Assembly (NCBI GenBank): GCA_054601695.1
Contig: BAAHQB010000068.1
Coordinates: 620,001 to 684,000, forward strand
Length of the DNA stretch: 64,000 bases
Origin: Amorphochlora amoebiformis
Taxonomy: Eukaryota; Cercozoa; Chlorarachniophyceae
Reading direction: 5' to 3'
The first letter of the stretch is position 1. Every line of letters begins with the position of its first letter. The notes under the pieces are model-generated. The model did not search any database. It had not been told where the DNA came from and was given only the letters and a program-made list of their open reading frames with translations. A program made the position numbers and the translations under genes. Below are positions 1-64,000 of the stretch, one piece after another.

Positions 1-43
<43 letters not shown>

Positions 44-44
44 G

Positions 45-9040
<8,996 letters not shown>

Positions 9041-9054
<14 letters not shown>

Positions 9055-9174
9055 ATGTCCTGAGCTGAGAACAAATCGTACATACCCTTGCAATATATCT
9101 AAACATGTTAAACTAAATGACCTGAGCTGAGAACAAATCGTAGATACCCTTGCAATATATCTAAACATGTTAAC

Positions 9175-9211
<37 letters not shown>

Positions 9212-9312
9212 CTCTGGATGCTAAATGACCTGAGCTGGGAACAAATCGTACATACCCTTGCAATATATCTAAACATGTTAATATATTATATATATGTATA
9301 TATATATATATA

Positions 9313-9352
<40 letters not shown>

Positions 9353-9421
9353 TCTGGATGCTAAATGACCTGAGCTGACAACATATTGTACGTATCCTTA
9401 GATTATATCTAAACATCTTAA
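9041..9421 (+). repeat. Tandem 70-bp repeat in the 3' flank of the ankyrin gene
   Basis: Four units beginning near 9041, 9112 (5'-truncated), 9210 and 9350 share CCTGAGCTGRGAACAAATCG and the block ending AAACATGTTAA. The first overlaps the stop codon, so this is probably duplicated 3' UTR. Confidence 0.75.
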
Positions 9422-9505
9422 CGTATTATATATATATATATACAAGTATATATATATATATATATATGTATATTGGTGTAATCTAGATACTATATGTAGT
9501 ATATA

Positions 9506-9543
<38 letters not shown>

Positions 9544-9552
<9 letters not shown>

Positions 9553-9611
9553 GTTATAAACTCGTTAGCATATTATTGTATATTAGAAAAAACGAGTTTA
9601 TAACATATATA
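9544..9611. repeat. Inverted repeat, 14-bp core stem
   Basis: GTTATAAACTCGTT at 9553-9566 pairs perfectly with AACGAGTTTATAAC at 9591-9604 across a 24-base loop, and flanking TA bases extend the stem. It lies downstream of the ankyrin gene; it could be a transcript-end hairpin or a relic of a transposon. Confidence 0.7.
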
Positions 9612-9633
9612 TGTGTATATATATATATATATA

Positions 9634-9685
<52 letters not shown>

Positions 9686-9845
9686 TACATATACACATAT
9701 ACAATTTTATATATATTATTTAATCCGATGGCTGGATAATATAATATATCGAATTTCATTCATTGTAAAAACTACATAGCCATAATTTCATTCTTTAGCA
9801 TGTTAACATCAACCGGTATTTAGTTTCTTAAAGACAGTTATCAGC

Positions 9846-9942
<97 letters not shown>

Positions 9943-10623
9943 TATATGTGTGTGTGTATTTGTGAGTATGCATATATAGTCATAAAGATACTCAGCTAGA
10001 TAGAGGTCGAGCACTCTTTCTTACACTTATTATTGTTGACTATTTGAATATACATAGTTGAAAAAACCAAGTCTTGTAACAAATAATACTTCGAATGTTC
10101 AAAAAAAAAAAAAATCGTAGTTATAAAATTGCGGCTTGAGTAGTCACCAGCGCGAGAAGTTGTTGAAATTGATTAAAATGTCGGCTCCTTGAAAAAAAAA
10201 TATTATAAGTGTTTCCCATCAAAAAACACATTCGACGTATTCTTATGATAATGTACAGCCCACGTTATATTAGCCTGAGATTGTAATGACAAGAAATCAC
10301 CTAAATGGCTGCATAACTAAGGTCACTGAGATTGAAGTAGTACGTACGTACCAAGCTAAATACTGCGCGGTTATACTAGTTATATGGCACATATTTCCTA
10401 GACTCTAGTCCATTATGCAGTTATGTACATTGAATGTCATAACTAATGATTAACTGGATGGTGGCTACTATCGGATAAACATATGTTACACATACATCTA
10501 CACTCAATACTGTATTGCACATGTATACGTATTGACTCGCGGTATACTGGTAGTAATATATACTGTCTAATACGTATCACGGTATCTTGGTCACGACTAC
10601 ATATTTACAAGTAATGAAATTGC

Positions 10624-10804
10624 GTATATCATAACTCACGATACGGATACCCTAACCCTAAGCTTAACCCTAACCCTAAGCTTAACCCTAACCCTAACCC
10701 TAACCCTAACCCTAACCCTAAGCTTGAGCCTAACCCTAAATTTAAGCCTAACCCTAACCCTAACCCCAACCCTAAGCTTATGTATATCATAACTCACGAT
10801 TCGG
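10624..10804. repeat. Telomeric island flanked by 24-bp direct repeats
   Basis: CCCTAA hexamers with AAGCTT variants at 10649-10778 lie between near-identical copies of GTATATCATAACTCACGAT (10624 and 10781). The arrangement looks like a target-site duplication or the product of end-joining repair. Confidence 0.85.
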
Positions 10805-11066
10805 ACGCAGAAATACGTTATCAACATCGATGTATGCGTAACATATGCTTTAGAACCTCAGTATATATCCGGGTTGTATCTAGGCGAATACGGAAATGTG
10901 TGTTTTACCTAACTTAGTACATATACGAAGACCGTCATGCGTACGTACAATAACATACGTACGCTCGATTCTGGTTCGAATAATAACATCTCCAAGTCGT
11001 ACGTACACCAGTGTAGTACGCATCTAGAGTGTATAATACATTATGTAATTGATTGCGTGCTACGGT

Positions 11067-11090
11067 GTACGTACGTACGTACGTACGTAC
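11067..11090. repeat. Six-unit GTAC tetranucleotide repeat
   Basis: A self-complementary GTAC run of 24 bases; shorter CGTACGTAC runs occur at 10938-10965 and 10999-11007. Confidence 0.9.
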
Positions 11091-11710
11091 TATGCTGCAA
11101 CAATAAGTATGTATCAATGAATCATCCATCATGATTGTCTTTCGTACGCACGTGCGTAATATATCTAGAAATAGTAATTCAGATCGACTTTACTTGGAAT
11201 ATCTACAGTGTACTATCAATATGCAGTATGTACCGGCGTCTAGACTTATATTTACTAGATTTAGAAAACGTTAAGTATAACTAGTATATCTGAACATCAG
11301 CCTAAATCACACGTATCTTCAAGGTGCGATGCGCGATGAATAATCAATAATTAATACTAGTAATACCCCGTTTGTTCATCCGATCTCCGCGACTCTAGCG
11401 ACTGTTTGGGCTGCAGTTGAGTGCCCTTTTAGCTAGTTTAGTTAGTATTTAGACTGTATCATCTCAATCATTCATTGATTATGCCTAAGGTCTAGAAGGT
11501 AATGAAAATTCATAATCTTTCTAGTCATTGGTAGGTATATAACCCGTCACGACAATATTTTGATATATATTACAAAATACAGTTAGTATATCTAATGTTA
11601 GATATCCGAACTCGGTCTTTTTAGAGTCATAATTTGGCATATAATCTGGGTAGTAGTCGGATACGTCTATACGCTAGCTTACACACTCCCTAGTAGTTGT
11701 ACCAAGAACC

Positions 11711-12680
<970 letters not shown>

Positions 12681-12931
12681 AACATATATAATATCAGCTT
12701 CCTATTTACATATTTCGTAGTAAATATCCTAAAATATGCCTATTTATAAATCGCACGTGTATAATATAGTATATATCGTACGCGTATAATACATTATATT
12801 GAACACCCAATATATATATATATATATATATTATAACATATATAATATCAGCTTCCTATTTACATATTTCGTAGTAAATATCCTAAAATATGCCTATTTA
12901 TAAATCGCACGTGTATAATATAGTATATATC
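12681..12931 (+). repeat. 97-bp direct repeat
   Basis: 12681-12777 and 12835-12931 are the same sequence, from AACATATATAATATCAGC to ATAGTATATATC, separated by 57 bases. Confidence 0.9.
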
Positions 12932-12994
12932 TTTCGCTATATACACTATAACTCTCTATATTTCGATATATACATAATTAATCTCTAATGCTAC

Positions 12995-13169
12995 CATACA
13001 CACACACACCCTCTCTCACTCTCTCTCTCTCCCACTCTCTCTCTCACACACACTCTCACTCTCTCTCACACACACTCTCACACACACTCTCTCTCACACT
13101 CTCACACACTCTCTCTCTCACACACTCTCTCACCTCTCCTTCTCTCTCACTCTTTCTCTCTCTCCCACT

Positions 13170-13201
<32 letters not shown>

Positions 13202-13263
13202 CTCTCACTCTCTATCTCTCCAACTCTCTCTCTTTCTCTTACACACTCTCTCTCTCTCGCTCT

Positions 13264-13298
<35 letters not shown>

Positions 13299-13330
13299 TC
13301 TCTCAGAAATCTCTCTTTCTCACTCGTTTC
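12995..13330 (+). repeat. CT/CA low-complexity tract
   Basis: Imperfect (CT)n and (CA)n upstream of the DUF2332 gene; purine-free on the plus strand apart from A in CACA runs. Confidence 0.9.
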
Positions 13331-13593
13331 CTCCTTATATATATATACATATCTCCTCTCTTTCGCTATGTTCTCCGAGAGAAAAAAGAATGTGAATATT
13401 TCCGAGAAAATACAATTTTTTCTCTTTCTTTGTCTCTATCATCGCTCTCTCTCTTTCTCTCTCTTTCTCTCTCTTCTGCGATGTCCTCAGATGAATTATC
13501 TCCCTCTATTTTCTTTTTCTCTCCATCATGATTGGAGGGGGGGTGGGGGAACAGATACTTACACATCCGTCGGTCAAAAAAAAGGCGACATCT

Positions 13594-13705
13594 GTGACAA
13601 TTCCTAGTGACAGATTGACTTTTCAATGTGACATATCTTAGTGACAACCCCTTCTTTAATAGGTGACTAATCAAAGTGACAATATGTGACACATCCCTTC
13701 GTCAC
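13594..13705. promoter_or_regulatory. Cluster of eight GTGAC motifs
   Basis: GTGACA at 13594, 13607, 13628, 13641, 13676 and 13686, GTGACT at 13663, and the inverse GTCAC at 13701. All lie within 112 bases about 150 bases upstream of the first proposed ATG of the DUF2332 gene, in otherwise complex DNA. Spacing and number suggest protein-binding sites; the factor is unknown. Confidence 0.5.
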
Positions 13706-13856
13706 ATAATCATATCCCACCCCGGAACCTAGGATTTGAAACACAGGATGATTGGATGGGGTACCCTAAACCGGCGAAGACTGGCTACTTCGCTAGCTAC
13801 GTGTCTGGTAAGAGCCGAAAAAAAGAAAAATGAGAGGCAGGGAGGATGATGGTTGG

Positions 13857-30567
<16,711 letters not shown>

Positions 30568-31328
30568 ATGTACATTACAAAACCAAAAAAATCTACATCT
30601 AGTGATGTGCTCTGGTCGGACACTCTGGGGGGTGAGTAGAGCAGAACAGATGAATTTCGTATTCTGCAGGACGCCGCATACTCTAAATACTCTGAGATAA
30701 GGCTACCATGCATGTGACTCTGGCATCACGATGTAACTAGTGTGATATTGACTCCATCGGATAATAATCGCGAAATGTATGGATCAAGTGATACCATTCC
30801 TAGCATTCGACAAAATTTAAGAACATTCAACTTTAGTACTTGTATTCACGACATGCGTGACTCCTAGATATCGATATACTAGATCAGTAGATGTTAAATC
30901 AAGTCATAAGTCAAATTCTAGAAATTGGCAGTATGATACGCTCTTTCTACATACCACCTCCTAGACCTCTAGTACCTACAGACCTAGGCTATTATCTAGA
31001 TTATAGTTACTCTAGTTTCTAGATACAGAATTCGTCCGTCAATATATCAATATCTATAAATTATATATAGATATCAGTGATTGCGGAAAAAGTCGACCTA
31101 TCTGGTCTATTCTAGTATTGCGCCGGGTTGATATCTAGATGTACACAACATGTTTAGAATGTGAAAACTGGCCAAGATATCGACTTTAGTAACTCTCGGG
31201 TATCAGTTTGCAGACATCGTTTGGGCGAGCTATTCCATTGTTATACAGGAATGTATGCTTACTTTTTCTTCCCAAAGAGGGATTTACCTGGTTTATATCG
31301 TTAAGTGAGGTGTTGTGTAGACTGTGTC

Positions 31329-31330
<2 letters not shown>
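30568..31330. other. Non-repetitive DNA after the DUF2332 gene
   Basis: Complex, moderately AT-rich sequence between two convergent genes. It must contain the DUF2332 3' UTR. No exon chain found on either strand. Confidence 0.6.
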
Positions 31331-31361
<31 letters not shown>

Positions 31362-31460
31362 AGGTATCTATTTATACATTAATATGTATCTGTAAGAAAT
31401 GTACATCTATTTTTATATATATATATTCATACTTCTATATTTAATACATACATATATGTC

Positions 31461-31492
<32 letters not shown>

Positions 31493-31570
31493 GAATACGT
31501 ATATCGATGTGTAGAATAGTATGAATTCATATGATGAAATAGTTAATTGTCACACATCTTATTACATGCC

Positions 31571-31655
<85 letters not shown>

Positions 31656-31930
31656 TATATATATATAGTACATATATATGTATATATACATACATATATA
31701 TTATATATCTATATATATATATATATATATGTAGGTGTATATTATATTTTTATAAATTGATATTTTGATAACACTATAATATCCTTAGACTAATTGTATA
31801 CATTATTATATAAATCGATAAATATATATATATATATATATATATGTGTGTACATATATCTATATAAATAGTATATGTATATGTATTTTTCACTGACGAC
31901 ATACATGTATCCCTCTATATGTTTTACATA
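31331..31930. repeat. TA-rich intergenic block
   Basis: (TA)n with short complex interruptions; nothing coding seen. Confidence 0.6.
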
Positions 31931-31933
31931 TAT

Positions 31934-32922
31934 ACGGATATATACCTATACACGTATATATACGGATATATACCTATATACGTATATATATTATGAAATA
32001 TTCTGTTTATTAGGGAGATATACCTATATACCTATATAGGTATATATTATGAAATAATTTGTTTATTAAGGATATATACCTATATACCTATATACGTATA
32101 TATTACGAAATATTCTGTTTATTAAGGATATATGCCTATATACCTATATATGTATATATTATGAAATAATTTGTTTATTAAGGATATATACCTATATACC
32201 TATATATGTATGTATTATGAAATAATTTGTTTATTAAGGAGATATACCTATATACCTATATATGTATATATATTATGAAATAATTTGTTTATTAAGGAGA
32301 TATACCTATATACCTATATACGTATATATATTATGAAATAATTTGTTTATTAGGGAGATATACCTATATACCTATATACGTATATATATTATGAAATATT
32401 CTGTTTATTAAGGAGATATACCTATATACCTATATATGTATATATATTATGAAATATTCTGTTTATTAAGGAGATATACCTATATACCTATATAGGTATA
32501 TATATTATGAAATATTCTGTTTATTAAGGAGATATACCTATATACCTATTTAGGTATATATTATGAAATATTCCGTTTATTAGGGAGATATACCTATATA
32601 CCTATATAGGTATATATATTATGAAATATTCTGTTTATTAAGGAGATATACCTATATACCTATACACGTATATATATTATGAAATATTCTGTTTATTAAG
32701 GAGATATACCTATATACCTATTTAGGTATATATTATGAAATATTCCGTTTATTAGGGAGATATACCTATATACCTATATAGGTATATATTATGAAATAAT
32801 TTGTTTATTAAGGATATATACCTATATACCTATATAGGTATATATATTATGAAATATTCTGTTTATTAAGGAGATATACCTATATACCTATGTAGGTATA
32901 TATATTATGAAATAATTTGATA
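31934..32922. repeat. 59-bp minisatellite, about 16 units
   Basis: Each unit carries TATGAAATAWTYTGTTTATT, AGGAGATATACCTATATACC and TATAYRTATATAT. Sixteen GTTTATTA cores are countable. TATACCTATATAGGTATA is a palindrome present in many units. It sits between the convergent DUF2332 and GST genes. Confidence 0.93.
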
Positions 32923-33121
32923 AACAAACTACGGAAGACAAAAAATACATTCATATAGATATCATATATATATATATATATATATAGATTTTTATATATA
33001 TATGTATGTATGTACATACAAAAAAGTGTTTATGTTACATACCTATACATTATTCATATGTACTATCTACACACATATATACATATAAATACATATATAT
33101 ATATATATTATATATATGTAT

Positions 33122-49207
<16,086 letters not shown>

Positions 49208-49985
49208 ATTTGGACACAAATGCGTATCAACGGGTCACAAGTGTATATGTATGTGTTCCCGCCAAATTTTTCTCTCAAAACATGTCTTCTTTTACTCTCG
49301 TCACACTTGTCCTATAAGGAAAGATGAGTGGATAGAGAAAACGTGAAAATGGGGAGAAGGGGGAGAGGTCCGGAAGAGACGTAGACACAAGCCCCCAAAC
49401 AATCCGAAGGACCGACCATAAACCCTCCCGCGAAAACGGAAAAGCAAAATTTGAAATAGACGATATTCCTCTCGGATTGGATTTTATAAATCGAAATATA
49501 CCCCGGGAAGAAAAGGGGGTGGGGGTAGTGAAGTTATGGCCGGAAAGGAATCGGAATATCTTCCTTTCGCACCGGTCGCTTCCTTCGACCAAATGAATGC
49601 GTGACCTAATGCTATATCACGCTCTGTAGCAATGTCACGACACGACATCACCACAAATCACGGCATTGGACTCTCCTGACACATACCTTCCCGCCGACGC
49701 CCATTTCTTTCCCTTACTGTCTTTGCTAATTTTAAGGTTTTATTTGGAATCAAAGGTCAAGTGCACCAAGAAAAATTGGCAATTTCTGAAACTACGTAGT
49801 TCGGTGATGGGGAAAAGAAAGCGAAAAATAAGAGAGTTCGGAAAAACATTGTTTTTTTTCTCGGCTCCTGATCAATTGAAGCGCATATTCGAGTATGAAG
49901 GAGCTCTCGAGTGTGCGAGGAGGAGGGGGGGGGGGGGGGAGAGAGAGAGACACGTGCGGAAACCATAAGAATTTTGAATTAGGTA
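49208..49985. other. Complex GC-richer region upstream of the GST gene
   Basis: The least AT-rich block in the window; probably the GST promoter and 5' UTR. It holds a G17-18 run at 49925-49940. Open frames of about 100 codons on both strands (49275-49592 minus, 49666-49968 plus) show no recognisable motif. Confidence 0.45.
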
Positions 49986-50510
<525 letters not shown>

Positions 50511-50784
50511 AATACAATAAGAATATCCTCATAATCTCGGTCTTTATCCGTGTAACGGTCAGTATATACGTATTTATACTACACACATTTATATATATAT
50601 ATATATATATATATATGGAATATGTGTATACGGTCATGTGTAACACATGTGTATAATATGTATCATAGTATATATACATGTCTATTCATACATATATATA
50701 TATATATATATTCATAGTATATATACATGTGTCATTAGCCAGAAGCTTTGTTGTCTATCTTATTCGCATTCAAATCCCTAATCA

Positions 50785-50824
<40 letters not shown>

Positions 50825-52260
50825 TGTTCTATGATATATCGGTCGATGATTATTGATGAATACAGACGGACTTCAATTAAGTAACGTTTTACTACCGTAT
50901 ATGATATCTAGCGATGATATATCTGTAATGATATGCATGTACATCATGTTCATGTATCATAATGATTAATTCAATTACTTACATTACTTTCTACTAGTTC
51001 TAGACTTTATATATTAAACTTAAACATAGATATCTGACCGCTTGTCATATTTAGTCATACTAGCTACGCGTATGTACTGCATGTAGAGTCTATAACAACA
51101 GAATAGCGGCTCGGTAGTCACAATACTAGACTCTCTACAATATTGATAACGTGCTAATACTAATCATTGAATACTCTGGTCTATACCCCGGCAGGGTATC
51201 GAAAACCAAAAAAACAATACGAAAAATACCGTAATTTACCATCACTTTTTTTCAACAATACCTGAAAAAAACCAAGTATAAAATGGGACATAGGGGGTGT
51301 CCCGGTTCCTCACTCAGGAGTCAGGACTTCCAGATTCACGTGCCTTTGTGAAGAATTTTTTCGATATGTGGCATAGGAGGACGCAGTAGGCGCGGGACGC
51401 AGTTAGGCTCTGGACGCGGTCGAATATGTATTCGCGCCAAATAACAGATGACACGTGTCTAATAACAGATGACACGTGTACAACCAAAGGCCGGAAGGTG
51501 ACATAACGGTGGTAAAATACCGTAAAATACCTCCTTGAAATCGAAAATTACAGTATTCGCCGGGGTATAGTCTAGTCTGATAATTGGAGCAGCTTATAGC
51601 TAATACCGATAGTGGTTCTAGCCGCGCTGAGACTGGCTAATACTAGTAATACTTGATTTAGATGCCGCAAGTTGATTCGATCTATACGAGATACACTTAT
51701 AAGTTATAACTTGTTTCTTCCTTTTCTGGAACATAATGTTATCACAGCACACATGCAGATGATTGTTAGGTTAATTTTAATATTGTTATATCATTACAGC
51801 ACACAGATGATTGTTAGTTTTTTTTGTTAATTTTAATATTGTTGTTATAACTTAATGATCGAGCAAGAATTACCTAAATTACATCATGATCCGACAAGGT
51901 TACTATATCCTAGATTTGTAACCGTAATAAGTTACCCGTTCAGCGCATTAATCTAGGTAATTTCTAGAATTAGCTGGAGAGTCCAAGAATCTTAACCATT
52001 GTGACCAGGCGGCATGTCACGATGTTTTGGGTCTAGCATAGTAGCCTGTACCAGTAATTTTTTTCTCCTAACATTTATATGCGTGGTTTGTTAAGCAAGC
52101 TCCTTAATCTTCATTATTTTTTTTTTTTTGATTTTTTCCAACTTTTCGGCTTTTCCGATTTATTATTTTTTTTTCTTTCTTAAACAATGATGGACTATTC
52201 TCTCTTCTCTTTTTCTCTCATGTAAGTTTCCCTTTATAGGGTTATATTTTAATACATGTA
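50511..52260. other. Non-repetitive intergenic DNA
   Basis: Complex sequence with short TA tracts. Contains the MITE-like element at 51181-51570 and a T-rich stretch at 52105-52225. A repeated ATTGTTAGGTTAATTTTAAT-like pair lies at 51762 and 51812. Confidence 0.6.
51181..51570. mobile_element. MITE-like element with 12-bp terminal inverted repeats
   Basis: CTATACCCCGGC at 51181-51192 and GCCGGGGTATAG at 51559-51570 are perfect inverted copies. If the ends are TACCCCGGC the element is flanked by TA, as in Tc1/mariner-type elements. Subterminal AAATACCGTAATTTACC and its inverse GGTAAAATACCGTAAAATAC extend the symmetry, and TAATAACAGATGACACGTGT is tandemly doubled inside. No transposase frame. 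Confidence 0.75.
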
Positions 52261-52321
<61 letters not shown>

Positions 52322-52520
52322 TATATATTATATATATAATGTATATAACATATATATATATATATAATATATTTATCCTATTTATACACATACATGCATA
52401 ATTGCCTCAGTAATCTCGGTTTTTCTCAGCTACGCTAAGCTCACATACTCTAAAAACACCTAAAAAAAAGAGAGATAGAGCCCAGGAGAAAAAGGGAGGA
52501 AAAAGGGAGATTTCTCTTGG

Positions 52521-52560
<40 letters not shown>

Positions 52561-52680
52561 GTTATATTCCAGCCGATTTATTTTTCATTTTTTTTTTTTT
52601 GAAATTTAAAAATTCGGTTTTTTTGAGGACCCATTCTTCTTTGTTCTTTTTATACCGTCATTAGCCTGAATGTATGTACA

Positions 52681-52720
<40 letters not shown>
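52261..52720. other. TA tract, then A/G-rich complex DNA
   Basis: (TA)n at 52266-52375, then AAAGAGAGATAGAGC-type purine-rich sequence and long T runs. No supported gene. Confidence 0.55.
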
Positions 52721-52723
<3 letters not shown>

Positions 52724-52975
52724 AGAGAGAGAGAGATAGGGGGAGACTCTAAGGAGAGAGTGAGAGAGAAAGAGATCAATAGCGAGTGTGAGAGAAAAGG
52801 GGAGAGAGAGAGAGAGAGCGAGAGAGAGTGAGAGAGAGAGAGAGTGAGAGAGTGAGAGAGATAGAGAGAGAGTGAGAGAGTGAGAGAGAGTGACAGAGAG
52901 AAAGAGAAAAATGAGTTAGAGAAGTTGAGTGAGAGAGAGAGAGACAAAGCAGGAGGGAGAAGAAGAGAGATTAAA
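52721..52975. repeat. GA-rich low-complexity tract
   Basis: GAGAGAGAGTGAGAG-type repeats, purine strand on plus. Confidence 0.9.
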
Positions 52976-52978
52976 AAA

Positions 52979-53335
52979 TATTGATGGAGATTGATGGAGA
53001 TTGATGGAGATTGATAGAGATTGATAGAGATTGATGGAGATTGATGGAGATTGATGGAGATTGATAGAGATTGATGGAGATTGATGGAGATTGATAGAGA
53101 TTGATAGAGATTGATGGAGATTGATGGAGATTGATGGAGATTGATAGAGATTGATGGAGATTGATGGAGATTGATAGAGATTGATAGAGATTGATGGAGA
53201 TTGATGGAGATTGATGGAGATTGATGGAGATTGATGGAGATTGATAGAGATTGATGGAGATTGATGGAGATTGATGGAGATTGATAGAGATTGATGGAGA
53301 TTGATGGAGATTGATAGAGATTGATAGAGATTGAT
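52979..53335. repeat. 10-bp minisatellite, 35 units
   Basis: Units TTGATGGAGA (G) and TTGATAGAGA (A). Their order reads GGGAA, GGGAGGAA, GGGAGGAA, GGGGGA, GGGAGGAA, so an 80-bp higher-order unit was itself duplicated. Confidence 0.95.
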
Positions 53336-53534
53336 ACAAAAAGACTAAGGATGCTCTTTGAATAAAAATGAAATTAACAAGATATCTATATATACACCCA
53401 TATATATGTATATATATATATATTATATGTGTATGTTATAAAAATATATATATAGATTTATAAATATTCATATATATATATATATATATATATATTTGCA
53501 CGTGTCTATATGTATGTACATGTGTTTTAATATT

Positions 53535-53549
53535 GTTACCTAGTGTTTT

Positions 53550-53597
<48 letters not shown>

Positions 53598-53694
53598 CAT
53601 ACATATATATATATACATACATATATGTTGCATTTGCCATACAAGTCTGTACATGTGTTTTAATAATATTACCTATTAAACAGAATATTTGGTA

Positions 53695-53695
<1 letters not shown>
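53535..53695 (-). repeat. Two copies of the IRG last exon's 3' edge
   Basis: Plus-strand ATTACCTATTAAACAGA at 53668 and a decayed TTGTTACCTAGTG at 53535, together with the shared block ACATGTGTTTTAATA. Both lie downstream of the exon in transcription. Confidence 0.75.
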
Positions 53696-53775
<80 letters not shown>

Positions 53776-53779
53776 CCTA

Positions 53780-64000
<10,221 letters not shown>

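Larger units (their letters stand above)
9720..11710. other. Non-repetitive intergenic DNA
   Basis: About 2 kb of complex, moderately AT-rich DNA interrupted by a pure TA tract at 9846-9940. No exon chain could be built on either strand. It holds a telomeric island near 10649 and a GTAC run at 11067-11090. Confidence 0.6.

Noticed and set aside
49275-49968. Two open frames of about 100 codons upstream of the GST gene
   Set aside because: One on each strand, low-complexity ends (poly-Gly from a G run), no family motif and no splice context; more likely promoter and 5' UTR.
50735-50785. Minus-strand exon DLNANKIDNKASG-stop
   Set aside because: Has TTAG before it and a stop, but its entry phase fits no neighbouring exon. 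It may be chance in complex DNA.
52188-52225. ATGATGGACTATTC... with a GTAAGT donor on the plus strand as a gene start
   Set aside because: No following plus-strand exon in phase could be found; the region ahead belongs to the minus-strand IRG gene.

Overview
The window is nuclear DNA of an intron-rich eukaryote, most likely a protist or alga; the lineage cannot be named from the sequence. It looks like featureless (TA)n microsatellite broken by interstitial telomere-type TTAGGG/CCCTAA arrays, but it is not gene-poor. Short complex islands of 24-90 bases sit in the repeats, bounded by AG on the left and GT on the right of the coding strand. Joining them with strict codon-phase bookkeeping gives four continuous protein genes. 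In the exon entries, 'in n' is the number of bases that complete a codon split by the upstream intron, and 'out m' the number carried to the next exon.

Layout. (1) 45-9054, plus strand: the 3' part of an ankyrin-repeat gene (9 exons, 171 visible residues). (2) 13857-30567, plus: a complete gene of 21 exons for a 381-residue DUF2332-type protein, a family known mainly from bacteria. (3) 33122-49207, minus: a complete gene of 20 exons for a 337-residue omega-like glutathione S-transferase with the CPFA active-site motif and a hydrophobic C-terminal segment. (4) 53780 to beyond 64000, minus: most of an IRG/IIGP-type GTPase gene (10 exons seen, 5' end outside the window, one internal exon not located). 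Genes 2 and 3 are convergent. Exons are about 7% of each gene span; introns are (TA)n, telomeric arrays, CT tracts and satellites.

Intergenic DNA lies at 9055-13856, 30568-33121 and 49208-53779. It holds the more balanced, non-repetitive sequence, a 59-bp minisatellite, a 10-bp minisatellite, a MITE-like element with 12-bp terminal inverted repeats, and a cluster of GTGAC motifs upstream of the DUF2332 gene.

Most striking structure: about sixty truncated exon copies accompany the exons. Copies of an exon's 3' edge with its GT donor always lie downstream of the intact exon, and copies of its 5' edge with the AG acceptor always lie upstream, on both strands. Telomeric arrays inside introns are nearly always CCCTAA in the sense of transcription. 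The genes show no sign of a shared pathway. No rRNA, tRNA, CRISPR array or prokaryotic feature was seen.
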